The notes under the pieces were generated by a model. The model saw only the letters and a program-made list of their open reading frames with translations. It made no database searches and was not told where the DNA came from. Source: SHVZ01 sp044223515 (lineage in GTDB: Bacteria > Pseudomonadota > Alphaproteobacteria > SHVZ01). Taken from it: a DNA stretch of 64,000 nt. Position numbers and translations under genes: made by a program. This document shows, in pieces, positions 50,128-58,449 of the stretch (its first letter is position 1; each line of letters opens with the position of its first letter). The DNA is taken from NCBI GenBank assembly GCA_044223515.1, contig JBGALV010000008.1:11508-75507 (forward strand), given 5' to 3'.

Positions 50128-51146
50128 GCACCCACCTTCGGCTTGTCGGCCTCGCTGTAGAAGGCGTCGGCGTGGATGTCCTCGCGCCGCATCTTCTTCG
50201 AGACGAGCACGGGGGTGACCGCATCGACCATGACCGGCGGGCCGGCGACATAGGCCTTGGCGCCGTCGAGGCTCTGGAAGTCGGATGCCACCGCATCGTG
50301 CAGGAAGCCGGTGCGGCGCTGCGTGGCGCCGGCGGCCTGCGACAGCACGACGTGATAGGTCAGGTTCGGGTGCTTCGCCGCAAGCGCCTTGAAGCGGTCC
50401 TCGAGATAGACGTCCTGCTCGTCGCGGGCGCCGAAGTAGAGATGGATCGGGCCGCGTCGGCCCTTGTGCAGCGCGGTCTCGACGATGGAGGCGATCGGCG
50501 CCAGGCCGGAGCCGCCGGCGATCGCGACGATGGGCCCGGCATGCGCCTCCTTCAGGTGCGCGATGCCGTTCGGTCCCTCGACGGCGACCGGCGTTCCGAC
50601 CTTGAGCTCGTTCGCGACATAGGCGCTGACGTGCCCGCCCTGCATATGGCGGATGTGGAAGACCAAGCTCGCCTCGTCAGGCCGGCTCGCCATCGAGTAG
50701 TCGCGGGTCTTCTGGCCGGGAAAGGTGACGCGGGCGAACTGCCCGGCGGTGAAGGCGAAGGGGCCGCCCTTCTCGATCTCCAAGGTCACGCCGGTGATGT
50801 CGTGGGTCAGCCGCTCGAGCTTCGCGACCTTGCAGTCGAGCCTGCGCTGGGCATGCAGCGCGATGTCCTCGCCCTCGAGCCAGGCGATCTCGATGTCGCC
50901 CTCGGCCATCGACCGGCAGGCGAGGACGAGCCCTTGCGCCTTCTCTTCGTCGGTCAGCGCGAACTCCGAATAGTCGGCGAGCTCGACCTTGCCCTCGATC
51001 AGCATCGACTTGCAGGCGCCGCAGTTCCCGGACTGGCAGCCGAACGGATAGGGGATGCCGGCGTTCAGCGCCGCTTCGAGGACGACCTGGCCGGGTTCCA
51101 GGGCGATCGGCTTCGGCCATTGCTTGATGCGGACGGTCGCGACCAT
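50124..51146 (-). CDS. 2Fe-2S/FAD oxygenase reductase (PaaE/DmpP-like)
   Basis: 340-residue electron-transfer protein. N-terminal plant-type ferredoxin domain with Cys37, Cys42, Cys45 (GCQSGNCGACKS) and Cys77 (LACRS); then an FAD domain (TRDYSMASRP, RxYSxxS type) and an NAD domain (AIAGGSGLAPIASI, YVAGPPVMVDA). This is the order of class IB reductases serving aromatic oxygenases. Start at MVATVRIKQ (51146) is chosen over a longer extension that lies in the operator region. First gene of the leftward operon and likely electron donor to the PaaA-like protein. Confidence 0.93.
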   Translation of the reverse strand: MVATVRIKQWPKPIALEPGQVVLEAALNAGIPYPFGCQSGNCGACKSMLIEGKVELADYSEFALTDEEKAQGLVLACRSMAEGDIEIAWLEGEDIALHAQRRLDCKVAKLERLTHDITGVTLEIEKGGPFAFTAGQFARVTFPGQKTRDYSMASRPDEASLVFHIRHMQGGHVSAYVANELKVGTPVAVEGPNGIAHLKEAHAGPIVAIAGGSGLAPIASIVETALHKGRRGPIHLYFGARDEQDVYLEDRFKALAAKHPNLTYHVVLSQAAGATQRRTGFLHDAVASDFQSLDGAKAYVAGPPVMVDAVTPVLVSKKMRREDIHADAFYSEADKPKVGA

Positions 51147-51193
51147 GGTGCTCGTCTTGCGGCTGAAAAAATTTGGAACTATTCTATGTCTAA

Positions 51194-51229
51194 ACGTTCG
51201 ACAGTCAAATTGTTCGACCGTCAAACAAT
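51194..51229. promoter_or_regulatory. Twin operator-like sites between the catabolic and TRAP operons
   Basis: GTTCGACNGTCAAA occurs twice, at 51196-51209 and 51212-51225, exactly 16 bases apart. The second lies in a near-perfect palindrome ATTGTTCGAC-C-GTCAAACAAT (51209-51229, one mismatch per arm). The spacer is AT-rich and lies between two divergent start codons (51146 and 51246). Size and symmetry suit a MarR-type dimer; the MarR gene at 54100 is the obvious candidate. Confidence 0.65.
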
Positions 51230-51245
51230 GTAACGGGAGGATGCC

Positions 51246-52262
51246 TTGTACGCTCGCGCTCTTCTAGGCCTTGTCGCGCTCGCGGCCCTGCCGGCGGCGG
51301 CACAGGACGTCACTCTCAAGGTCCAGCATTTCCTGCCGCCGGCCTCGCCGACGCAGACGCAGTTCATCAAGCCCTGGGCCGACGCGCTCGCCGCGGAGTC
51401 CAACGGCCGCATCAAGGTCGAGATCTTCGCCGCGATGGCGCTCGGCGGCCGCCCGCCGCAGCTCTACGACCAGGCGAAGGACGGTGTCGCCGACGTGGTG
51501 TGGACGCTGCCCGGCTACACCGCCGGTCGCTTCCCGAAGTCGGAAGTGTTCGAGCTGCCGTTCATGGCGGCCTCTGCCGAGGCCACCGCGCAGGCGACCC
51601 AGGAATTCTACGAGAAGCATCTCCGCGACGAGTTCAAGGACGTGCATGTCCTGGTGATGCACGCGCATGCGCCGGGCAGCTTCTTCACCGTGTCCAAGCC
51701 GATCCTCGCGGTCGACGACCTCAAGGGCCTCAAGATCCGCGCTCCCACCCGCGTCATGAACGAGACCCTGAAGGCGCTGGGTGCGACGCCCGTCGGCATG
51801 CCGGTGCCGGAGCTGCCGCAGGCGCTCTCGCGCGGCGTCGTCGACGGCGCGGCGATCCCCTTCGAGGTGGCGCTGCCTCTGAAGGCGCACGAGATGGTCA
51901 AGCACGTGACCGAGATCCCGGGGACCCGCGGCTTCTATACCTCGACCTTCCTCTACGCGATGAACAAGGCCAAGTATGACGGCCTGCCGGCGGACCTGAA
52001 GAAGGTCATCGACAACAATTCCGGCATGGCGCTGGCGAAGAAGGTCGGCAAGATCTGGGACGACGTCGAGAAGCCGGGCCGCGACGCGGCGATGGCGGCG
52101 AAGGTCGCCTTCCACCAGATGCCGCCCGCCGAGGTCGCGAAGATGCACACCGCGACCCAGCCGGTCATCGACGCCTGGATCAAGGAGATGGACGGCAAGG
52201 GCGCCAACGGCAAGGCGCTGGTCGACGACGCGCGCGCGATGATCGCGAAATACGCGAAGTAA
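51246..52262 (+). CDS. TRAP transporter substrate-binding protein (DctP family)
   Basis: 338-residue periplasmic protein. A short signal sequence (ARALLGLVALAALPAAAQ) precedes DVTLKVQHFLPPASPTQTQF. DDLKGLKIRAPTRVMNETLKALGATPVGMP includes the conserved Arg that binds the substrate carboxylate in TRAP systems. Translation starts at TTG 51246 with GGGAGG at 51235-51240; the ATG at 51241 opens only an eight-codon frame. First gene of a DctP-DctQ-DctM-MarR operon. Substrate is predicted to be an organic acid fed to the divergent operon. Confidence 0.93.
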   Translation: MYARALLGLVALAALPAAAQDVTLKVQHFLPPASPTQTQFIKPWADALAAESNGRIKVEIFAAMALGGRPPQLYDQAKDGVADVVWTLPGYTAGRFPKSEVFELPFMAASAEATAQATQEFYEKHLRDEFKDVHVLVMHAHAPGSFFTVSKPILAVDDLKGLKIRAPTRVMNETLKALGATPVGMPVPELPQALSRGVVDGAAIPFEVALPLKAHEMVKHVTEIPGTRGFYTSTFLYAMNKAKYDGLPADLKKVIDNNSGMALAKKVGKIWDDVEKPGRDAAMAAKVAFHQMPPAEVAKMHTATQPVIDAWIKEMDGKGANGKALVDDARAMIAKYAK

Positions 52263-52784
52263 GTGGCGGAGGAAGCCGCCAAGTCCCGCGTCGGGCGGGT
52301 GCTGGAGCTGGGATCGACCGCTTTGGCGCTCGCCGGCGGGCTCGTGATGACCGGGCTTATGCTGATGTCGATCGCCTCGATCGCCGGGCGCGCGCTGTTC
52401 AACAAGCCGCTGTCCGGCGACTTCGAGCTGGTCGAGGTCGGCACCGGGCTCGCGACCTTCCTCTTCCTGCCGGCCTGCCAGCTCCGCGGCGCTAACGTCA
52501 TCGTCGACTTCTTCACCACCGGCATGACGAAGCGTGGGCAGTCCTGGCTCGATGCGTTCGGCGCGCTGCTCTACACGCTGGCGGCCGCGCTGTTCGCCTG
52601 GCGGCTCGTCTTCGGCGGCCTCGACTACGTCAGCTTCGGCGAGAAGACGATGGTGCTGGGCCTGCCGCTCTGGTGGAGCTTCGTGGCGATCGTGCCGGCG
52701 ATGGTCTGGCTGGTGCTGGTATCCGCCTACACGGTCGCCAGGCATGTGAAGGCGGCGCGCGCGCCCGGATTCTCCCACAAATGA
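52263..52784 (+). CDS. TRAP transporter small permease (DctQ family)
   Basis: 173-residue membrane protein with four helices, matching the DctQ subunit. VEVGTGLATFLFLPACQLRGANVIVDFFT is the family's central region. The GTG start follows the dctP-like stop without a gap, and the end overlaps the large permease gene by four bases. Confidence 0.92.
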   Translation: MAEEAAKSRVGRVLELGSTALALAGGLVMTGLMLMSIASIAGRALFNKPLSGDFELVEVGTGLATFLFLPACQLRGANVIVDFFTTGMTKRGQSWLDAFGALLYTLAAALFAWRLVFGGLDYVSFGEKTMVLGLPLWWSFVAIVPAMVWLVLVSAYTVARHVKAARAPGFSHK

Positions 52785-54100
52785 GCGGCCTCTGGATCGG
52801 CACGCTCGGATTCGCCGGGCTGCTCGTGCTGATGGCGCTTCGCGTGCCGATCGCGGTCGCGATGATCGTCTCGGCGCTGGTGGGGTATGGCTGGCTTGCA
52901 GGGCTCACGCCGCTGCTGGCTTACCTCAAGACCGCACCGTACGGGCTGTTCTCCGGATACTCGCTCTCGGTCATCCCGCTCTTCGTACTGATGGGCATGT
53001 TCGCCTCGGAAGCCGGCATGTCGGCGGCGCTGTTCCGCGCGGCGGACGCCTGGCTCGGCCATCGCAAGGGCGGGCTGGCGATGGCGACGATCGCCGGCTG
53101 CGCTGCGTTCGGCGCGATCTGCGGCTCCTCGGTCGCCACGGCCGCGACCATGGCCCAGGTGGCGCTGCCGGAGATGCGGCGCTACGGCTATTCGGGCGCG
53201 CTCTCGACCGGCACGCTCGCCGTCGGCGGCACGCTCGGCATCCTGATCCCGCCGTCGCTGATCCTCGTCGTCTACGGGCTCATCTGCGAGCAGAACATCG
53301 CCAAGCTGTTCGCCGCCGCTTTCGTTCCCGGCATCCTCGCCACCTTCGGCTACCTGGTCGCGATCGCGATCTACGTCCGCCGCAACCCGGGCGCCGCCCC
53401 GGCCGCCGCACGCGCCACGCCGGAGCAGCGCCGACAGGGATTGATCGAGGCCTGGCCGGTGCTCGCGATCTTCGCGGTCGTGGTCGGCGGCCTCTACGGG
53501 GGCCTCTTCACCCCGACGGAGGGAGCCGCCGTCGGCGCCTTCGCGACGTTCCTCGTCGCCGTCGCCAAGCGGTCGCTCGGCTGGCCGCAGCTCAAGCGCG
53601 CCTTGCTGCTCACCGCCGAGACTTCCGGCATGATCTTCCTGATCCTGCTCGGCGCCGATCTCTTCAACTCGTTCCTGGCGTTGAGCCATCTGCCCGACGC
53701 GCTGGCGGCGACGATCTCGGGCCTCGACCTGCCGCCCTACCTGGTGATGCTCGCCATCATGGCGATCTACATCGTGCTCGGCTGCGTCATGGACGAGCTG
53801 TCGATGATCCTGCTCACATTGCCGATCCTGTTCCCGATCGTGATGGGCCTCGACTTCGGCCTGCCCAAGACCGAGGTCGGCATCTGGTTCGGCATCCTGG
53901 TGCTGACGGTCGTCGGCATCGGACTGGTGGCGCCGCCAGTCGGCCTCAACGTCTATGTGATCTCCGGCATGGCCCGCGACGTGCCGATGAGCGAGACCTT
54001 CCGCGGCGTCATGCCCTATCTCTGCGCCGACGCGGTCCGCGTCTTCTACCTTGTCGCCTTTCCGAGCATCTCCCTATGGCTCGTCCGCCTTCTCGATTGA
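52781..54100 (+). CDS. TRAP transporter large permease (DctM family)
   Basis: 439-residue membrane protein with about 12 helices. GSSVATAATMAQVALPEMRRYGYSGALSTGTLAVGGTLGILIPPS is the DctM signature region and GLYGGLFTPTEGAAVGAF the second. Together with the small permease it forms the ion-driven membrane component. The stop shares a base with the MarR start (TGATG). Confidence 0.95.
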   Translation: MSGLWIGTLGFAGLLVLMALRVPIAVAMIVSALVGYGWLAGLTPLLAYLKTAPYGLFSGYSLSVIPLFVLMGMFASEAGMSAALFRAADAWLGHRKGGLAMATIAGCAAFGAICGSSVATAATMAQVALPEMRRYGYSGALSTGTLAVGGTLGILIPPSLILVVYGLICEQNIAKLFAAAFVPGILATFGYLVAIAIYVRRNPGAAPAAARATPEQRRQGLIEAWPVLAIFAVVVGGLYGGLFTPTEGAAVGAFATFLVAVAKRSLGWPQLKRALLLTAETSGMIFLILLGADLFNSFLALSHLPDALAATISGLDLPPYLVMLAIMAIYIVLGCVMDELSMILLTLPILFPIVMGLDFGLPKTEVGIWFGILVLTVVGIGLVAPPVGLNVYVISGMARDVPMSETFRGVMPYLCADAVRVFYLVAFPSISLWLVRLLD

Positions 54101-54534
54101 TGGACAAGGGCACGAGCGAAGGGCTTCTGCCCGAACTGCTGGGCTATCACCTGAGGCGCACGCAGCTCGCGGTCTTCGCCGACTTCGAACGGGCCATGTC
54201 CGGCCTCGACCTCACGCCCGGCCAGTTCGGCGTGTTGGCGCGCATCGCCGCCAATCCGGGCCTGACCCAGAGCGCGCTCGGCCGCGCCATCGGCCTCGAA
54301 CGCTCGACCGTCGTCTCGGTGATCGACCGGCTGGAGCGTCGGAAGCTGGTGGTGCGCGGCGAAGCCCAAGGCGATCGCCGCGCCAATGCGCTGGTCCTCA
54401 GCGAGGACGGTCAGCAGCTTCTCCGCGACGCGACGCGACGTGTGCGCGTGCATGAACGTCGCATCGCGCGGAACCTGGCGCCTTCCGAGGTGAAGAGCCT
54501 CGTCGCGCTCCTAAGGAAGATGCGCGGCGCCTAG
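54100..54534 (+). CDS. MarR-family transcriptional regulator
   Basis: 144-residue winged-helix regulator. LGYHLRRTQLAVFADF begins the dimer region; LTQSALGRAIGLERSTVVSVIDRLERRKLVVR is the recognition helix and wing; GDRRANALVLSEDG completes it. Last gene of the TRAP operon. It probably binds the twin sites at 51194-51229 and releases them on binding an aromatic acid or its CoA ester (inference). The last 24 bases overlap the convergent ECF sigma gene. Confidence 0.92.
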   Translation: MDKGTSEGLLPELLGYHLRRTQLAVFADFERAMSGLDLTPGQFGVLARIAANPGLTQSALGRAIGLERSTVVSVIDRLERRKLVVRGEAQGDRRANALVLSEDGQQLLRDATRRVRVHERRIARNLAPSEVKSLVALLRKMRGA

Positions 54535-55203
54535 GCGCGCCAGCACCACCTGGGTCAGGCGTTCGCAGCGGGACCCCAGGAACGGGAAGGCCTCGCTCGC
54601 CGCCGAGACAAGCTGCCGGTCGAGCGCGCGCCGGAGCAGGCGCCGCGCCCGATGCAGCCGGGTCTTCACCGTCTCCGGCCTGATCGAGAGCAAGCCCGCG
54701 GTCTCCTCGACCGAGCGCTCCTCGATCTCGCGGAGGATGAATACCAAGCGGAACGCTTCCGGCAGCCCGTCGACGGCCTGTTCGAGCAAGCGGCGGGCCT
54801 CGGCCAGCGAGGCGCTGCGTTCGGGATCTGACGAGGCGATCGGGAACATCAGGATCCTGCTGCCTTCCTGCTGAGCGGCCTCGACCGCATCCAGCTCGAC
54901 GGTGGGCTTGCGCTTGCGGAGCCGGCCACGTGCCTCGTTGAGCGCGATGCGGCTGAGCCAGGTGAGCAGGCTGGAGTCGCCACGGAACTCATTGAGGCTC
55001 CTGAACGCACGGAGATATGTCTCCTGAAGCACGTCCTCGGCCTCGGTGTCGTCGCGCAGCACGCTGCGCGCGATGCGGAACAGAGGCTGGTTGCAGGCGC
55101 GCATGATCGCGCGGAAGGCGTCGTCGTCGCCGCTGCGGGCGCGGCGGAGAAGCTCGTCGTTCGTCGTGACGTCCGGGCTCGCCTGGATATGCGGAAGCGT
55201 CAT
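54511..55203 (-). CDS. ECF-type RNA polymerase sigma factor
   Basis: 230-residue sigma-70 family protein. Region 2 is NQPLFRIARSVLRDDTEAEDVLQETYLRAFRSL with the usual region 2.4 WLSRIALNEARGRLR; region 4 is LPEAFRLVFILREIEERSVEETAGLLSIRPETVKTRLHRARRLLR. No anti-sigma gene is adjacent, but the C-terminal 45 residues are an extra tail. The ATG at 55203 has AGGAG upstream. Divergent from DUF4142, with a palindromic GGAAC element between. Confidence 0.93.
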   Translation of the reverse strand: MTLPHIQASPDVTTNDELLRRARSGDDDAFRAIMRACNQPLFRIARSVLRDDTEAEDVLQETYLRAFRSLNEFRGDSSLLTWLSRIALNEARGRLRKRKPTVELDAVEAAQQEGSRILMFPIASSDPERSASLAEARRLLEQAVDGLPEAFRLVFILREIEERSVEETAGLLSIRPETVKTRLHRARRLLRRALDRQLVSAASEAFPFLGSRCERLTQVVLARLGAAHLP

Positions 55204-55246
55204 CGGCACTCCTCTTCCAGACTATTGGATGCGTCCGGCGCCGCAA

Positions 55247-55273
55247 GGTTCCCGGAAATCTATACCGGGAACC
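55247..55273. promoter_or_regulatory. Inverted repeat GGTTCCCGG-N9-CCGGGAACC; candidate divergent ECF -35 elements
   Basis: Perfect 9-base arms at 55247-55255 and 55265-55273. Each arm contains GGAAC, the -35 consensus of EcfG-like sigma factors, pointing outward towards the sigma gene and towards the DUF4142 gene. Distances to the two start codons are about 45 and 54 bases. A clear -10 (CGTT) was not found, so an operator is an alternative. Confidence 0.5.
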
Positions 55274-55325
55274 TCGAGGCGCTTCGCCCCATCGAATGCC
55301 TGTGACCAACTCAAGGGAGCCGACG

Positions 55326-55841
55326 ATGATCAGAACCACCCTCCTGGCGGCGGCATGCGCGCTCGGGCTTGCCGGTACGGCGCTGGCCGAGGCGCCGTCC
55401 GATCCGCAGATCGCCCATATCGCCTATACCGCCGGCCAGATCGACATCGATGCCGGCAAGCAGGCGCTCGCCAGGTCGCAGAGCAAGGACGTCCGCGCTT
55501 TCGCCGAGGAGATGGTGCGCGACCACACGGCGGTCAACGAGAAGGCGCTGGCGCTGGTCAAGAAGCTGAACGTAACGCCTGCCGACAATGTGACGAGCAA
55601 GTCGCTGACGGACGGCGCGAGAAAGGCACATGACGAACAGGCGAAGGTCTCGGGCGCAGCCTTCGACAAGGCCTACCTGCAGAACGAGGTCGCCTACCAC
55701 AAGCAGGTCAACGCGGCGCTCAAGGACACGCTGATACCGAACGCCAAGAATGCGGAATTGAAGGCGCTGCTGGAGACCGGCCACAAGCTGTTCCAGGAGC
55801 ACCAGGCCCACGCCGAGCATATGCTCGCGGCGCTGAAGTGA
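55326..55841 (+). CDS. DUF4142 family exported protein
   Basis: 171-residue periplasmic helical protein. Signal peptide MIRTTLLAAACALGLAGTALA, then IAHIAYTAGQIDIDAGKQAL, VRAFAEEMVRDHTAVNEKAL and KHEHxxH-like FQEHQAHAEHML, characteristic of DUF4142 (a ferritin-like four-helix bundle). GGGAG precedes the chosen ATG. Linked elsewhere to stress regulons. Overlaps the cupredoxin gene by four bases. Confidence 0.93.
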   Translation: MIRTTLLAAACALGLAGTALAEAPSDPQIAHIAYTAGQIDIDAGKQALARSQSKDVRAFAEEMVRDHTAVNEKALALVKKLNVTPADNVTSKSLTDGARKAHDEQAKVSGAAFDKAYLQNEVAYHKQVNAALKDTLIPNAKNAELKALLETGHKLFQEHQAHAEHMLAALK

Positions 55842-56170
55842 GCGGGTTCTTTTCCACGCGGCGGGAAGTTCTCGCGGCGGCCGCAGCGGCGACGCTGCTG
55901 CCGGCCGCCGCGGCCGCCGAGGGGCATATCCACACTGTCATCATGGCGAAGATGAAGTTCGGACCGGCGCCGCCGGGCCTGAGGGTCGGCGACACGATTG
56001 AATGGGTCAACGAGGACATCTTCCGCCACACGGCGACCGCCGCCGACGGCAGCTTCGACGTCGACCTGATGGCGGGCGCGACGGGCCGGTCCGAGCTCCG
56101 GAAGTCAGGGACGATCCAGGTCCGCTGCCGGTTCCATCCCGGCATGACGATGCGGCTGACCGTCGCCTGA
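55838..56170 (+). CDS. Cupredoxin (plastocyanin/amicyanin-like) with Tat-like signal
   Basis: 110-residue small blue-copper-type protein. The N-terminus STRREVLAAAAAATLLPAAAA has a twin-Arg pair before a hydrophobic stretch, so Tat export is possible. Copper ligands are His64 (DIFRHTATA), Cys97, His100 and Met103 (VRCRFHPGM). Starts with GTG, overlapping the DUF4142 stop. Probably an electron carrier or copper chaperone made under ECF control. Confidence 0.92.
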   Translation: MSGFFSTRREVLAAAAAATLLPAAAAAEGHIHTVIMAKMKFGPAPPGLRVGDTIEWVNEDIFRHTATAADGSFDVDLMAGATGRSELRKSGTIQVRCRFHPGMTMRLTVA

Positions 56171-56177
56171 GCGGCGT

Positions 56178-56417
56178 TCAGCGCTTTTGCTGGTATTCGC
56201 TCTCGAGCGATTCCATCAGGCGGGCGAGCTCGCTGCGGACCTGGGCCTCGTCGCAGCCCATGAGGATGGCATCCTCGAGCGTGTCCTTGGCGAGCTGGCG
56301 AAGCTCGCTGAAGTTCTGGCTCATCACCTTGATCTTCTCGACGCAGGAGACGATGCCGCCCTCGGGCGTTCGCCACACCACCGCGCCGCTGTCGTCGGGT
56401 GCCCGGCGTTCCGCCAT
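56178..56417 (-). CDS. Small hypothetical protein
   Basis: 79-residue soluble protein starting MAERRAPDDSGAVVWRTPEGG, with a helical C-terminal half (SELRQLAKDTLEDAILMGCDEAQVRSELARLMESLESEYQQ). GGAGG lies eight bases before the ATG. No recognised domain. It is convergent with the cupredoxin gene and stands alone on its strand. Confidence 0.7.
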   Translation of the reverse strand: MAERRAPDDSGAVVWRTPEGGIVSCVEKIKVMSQNFSELRQLAKDTLEDAILMGCDEAQVRSELARLMESLESEYQQKR

Positions 56418-56557
56418 GAGGCCTCCTTCGTTCGAAACAAGAATCCTAGCACCGGCCGGGCAAGCGCGCACGCGACCGGAGGTCGCCGGGCGGACCCGAT
56501 CGGCAACCCCCGACCCTGTTGCGGGTTGCCCGCCCGGGGGTCATACTCGGGCTCGCC

Positions 56558-57115
56558 ATGCGTCGTCTTCTGAGGCTCGCCCTCGCCCTCCTTTTCCTCG
56601 GGCTCGCCGCCGCTCCGGCCTTTGCCGGCCCGCGCGAGGACCAGCTCGACAAGATGTTCCAGCGCCTCAAGGACACCACCTCGGAGACCGAGGCGTCCGC
56701 GATCACCCAGGCGATCTGGATCCTGTGGACGACGTCGGAGGACTCCAACGTCAACGACATGATGCGCCGCGGCATCCGCCTGATGAGCGCTCAGAACTTC
56801 GACGAGGCGCTCACGATCTTCGACCGCATGGTCAAGTATGCGCCCGAGTTCGCCGAGGGCTGGAACAAGCGCGCGACCGTGCACTACATGCTGGGCAACT
56901 TCACCGAGTCGGTCGCCGACATCAGGAAGGTGCTGGCGCTCGAGCCGCGCCACTTCGGCGCGCTGTCGGGCCTCGGCATGATCAACATGGAGCTCGACCG
57001 CCAGCCGGACGCGCTCAAGGCCTTCGAAGAGGCGCTCAAGGCCAACCCGTACCTGCCGGGTGCGCGACAGCAGATCCAGGAACTGAAGAAGAAGCTGCAG
57101 GGTTCACCCACGTGA
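56558..57115 (+). CDS. Exported TPR-repeat protein
   Basis: 185-residue protein with signal peptide MRRLLRLALALLFLGLAAAPAFA and about three TPR units from residue 70 on (GIRLMSAQNFDEALTIFDRMVKYAPEFAEGWNKRATVHYMLGNFTESVADIRKVLALEP). TPRs usually assemble protein partners in the periplasm. ATG 56558 is favoured by the signal peptide. Overlaps the dihydroorotase-like gene by four bases. Confidence 0.88.
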   Translation: MRRLLRLALALLFLGLAAAPAFAGPREDQLDKMFQRLKDTTSETEASAITQAIWILWTTSEDSNVNDMMRRGIRLMSAQNFDEALTIFDRMVKYAPEFAEGWNKRATVHYMLGNFTESVADIRKVLALEPRHFGALSGLGMINMELDRQPDALKAFEEALKANPYLPGARQQIQELKKKLQGSPT

Positions 57116-58449
57116 CCGGGTTCGATCTGATCATCCACGGCGGACACGTCGTCACGCCGGCGGGCGTGCTCGCCATCGACATCGGCGTCAGGAACGGCAA
57201 GATCGCCGCGATCGGCCAGCTCTACCCCGATCAGGGCGCTGCCGACATCGACGCGACCGGCCTCTTCGTGCTGCCGGGCATCATCGACACGCAGGTGCAT
57301 TTCCGAGAGCCGGGCGCCACCCACAAGGAAGACCTGCACACCGGCACGCGCGCGGCGGTGCTGGGCGGCGTCACCTCGGTGTTCGAGATGCCGAACACCA
57401 ATCCTCTGACGCTGACGGCGGCGGACCTGCAGACGAAGTTCGACCTCGCCAAGGGCCGCGCCTGGTGCGACCACGCGTTCTTCATCGGCGGTGCCGCGGA
57501 GAACGCCGACAGCCTGCACGAGCTCGAGCGCATTCCCGGCTGCGCCGGCGTGAAGGTTTTCATGGGCTCTTCGACCGGCAACCTGCTGGTCGAGGACGAC
57601 CCGACGCTCGAGCGCATCGTCCGCAACGGCAACCGCCGCATGGCGGTCCATGCCGAGGACGAGCCGCGCCTGAAGGAGCGCAAGCACATCGCCGACGAGG
57701 CCGCGCATCCGCGCGCCCATCCGGTCTGGCGCGACGAGACCGTCTGCCTGAAGGCGACCCAGCGCGTGGTCGGCCTGGCGCGGAAGCACGGTCGTCGTGT
57801 CCACGTCCTGCACGTGACGACCGCCGAGGAGATGGAGTTCCTCGCCCAGAACAAGGACATCGTCACGGTCGAGGTGACGCCGAACCACCTGACCCTGGCG
57901 GCCCCCGACTGCTACGAGAAGCTCGGCACCCGCGCGCAGATGAACCCGCCCGTGCGCGAGCAGCGCCACCAGAACGGGCTCTGGCGGGCGATCGCCGAGG
58001 GCGTGGTCGACGTGATCGGATCGGACCACGCGCCGCACACGCTGGAAGAGAAGGCGAAGCCCTATCCGTCCTCGCCGTCCGGCATGCCGGGCGTGCAGAC
58101 GACCCTGCCGCTGCTGCTGACCGCGGCCTATCACGGCAAGCTCTCGCTCGAGCGCGTCGTCGACCTTCTCTGCCACGGGCCGCAGCGCATCTACCAGATC
58201 GCCGGCAAGGGCCGGATCGCGCGCGGCTACGACGCCGACTTCGCGCTGGTCGACCTGCAGGCGTGGCGCGAGCTCAAGGACGAGGACATGGGGACCAAGG
58301 TCGGCTGGACCCCCTTCGCCGGCTCGCGCGTCTGCGGCGTCCCGAAGATCACCATCGTCCGCGGCAACGTCGTCATGCGCGACGGCGAGCTGATCGGAAC
58401 GCCCCAGGGCCAGCCCATCCGCTTCGCCGAGACCTTCGCGCCGGCGTGA
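57112..58449 (+). CDS. Dihydroorotase (class I, PyrC/AllB-like)
   Basis: 445-residue cyclic amidohydrolase. The metal site is DTQVHFREPG (HxH), GVKVFMGSSTGN with the Lys in the carboxylated-Lys position, VHVLHVTTAEE, and GSDHAPHTLEEK (catalytic Asp). This pattern is shared by class I dihydroorotases and allantoinases; dihydroorotase is favoured by FREPGATHKED. GTG start at 57112 overlaps the TPR gene stop. No pyrB or other pyrimidine gene is adjacent. Confidence 0.9.
   Translation: MTGFDLIIHGGHVVTPAGVLAIDIGVRNGKIAAIGQLYPDQGAADIDATGLFVLPGIIDTQVHFREPGATHKEDLHTGTRAAVLGGVTSVFEMPNTNPLTLTAADLQTKFDLAKGRAWCDHAFFIGGAAENADSLHELERIPGCAGVKVFMGSSTGNLLVEDDPTLERIVRNGNRRMAVHAEDEPRLKERKHIADEAAHPRAHPVWRDETVCLKATQRVVGLARKHGRRVHVLHVTTAEEMEFLAQNKDIVTVEVTPNHLTLAAPDCYEKLGTRAQMNPPVREQRHQNGLWRAIAEGVVDVIGSDHAPHTLEEKAKPYPSSPSGMPGVQTTLPLLLTAAYHGKLSLERVVDLLCHGPQRIYQIAGKGRIARGYDADFALVDLQAWRELKDEDMGTKVGWTPFAGSRVCGVPKITIVRGNVVMRDGELIGTPQGQPIRFAETFAPA

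Noticed and set aside
56002..58449. An 815-codon protein ending in dihydroorotase
   Set aside because: The sequence before GTG 57112 is a shadow of the cupredoxin and TPR genes; family alignment starts at FDLIIHGGHVV.
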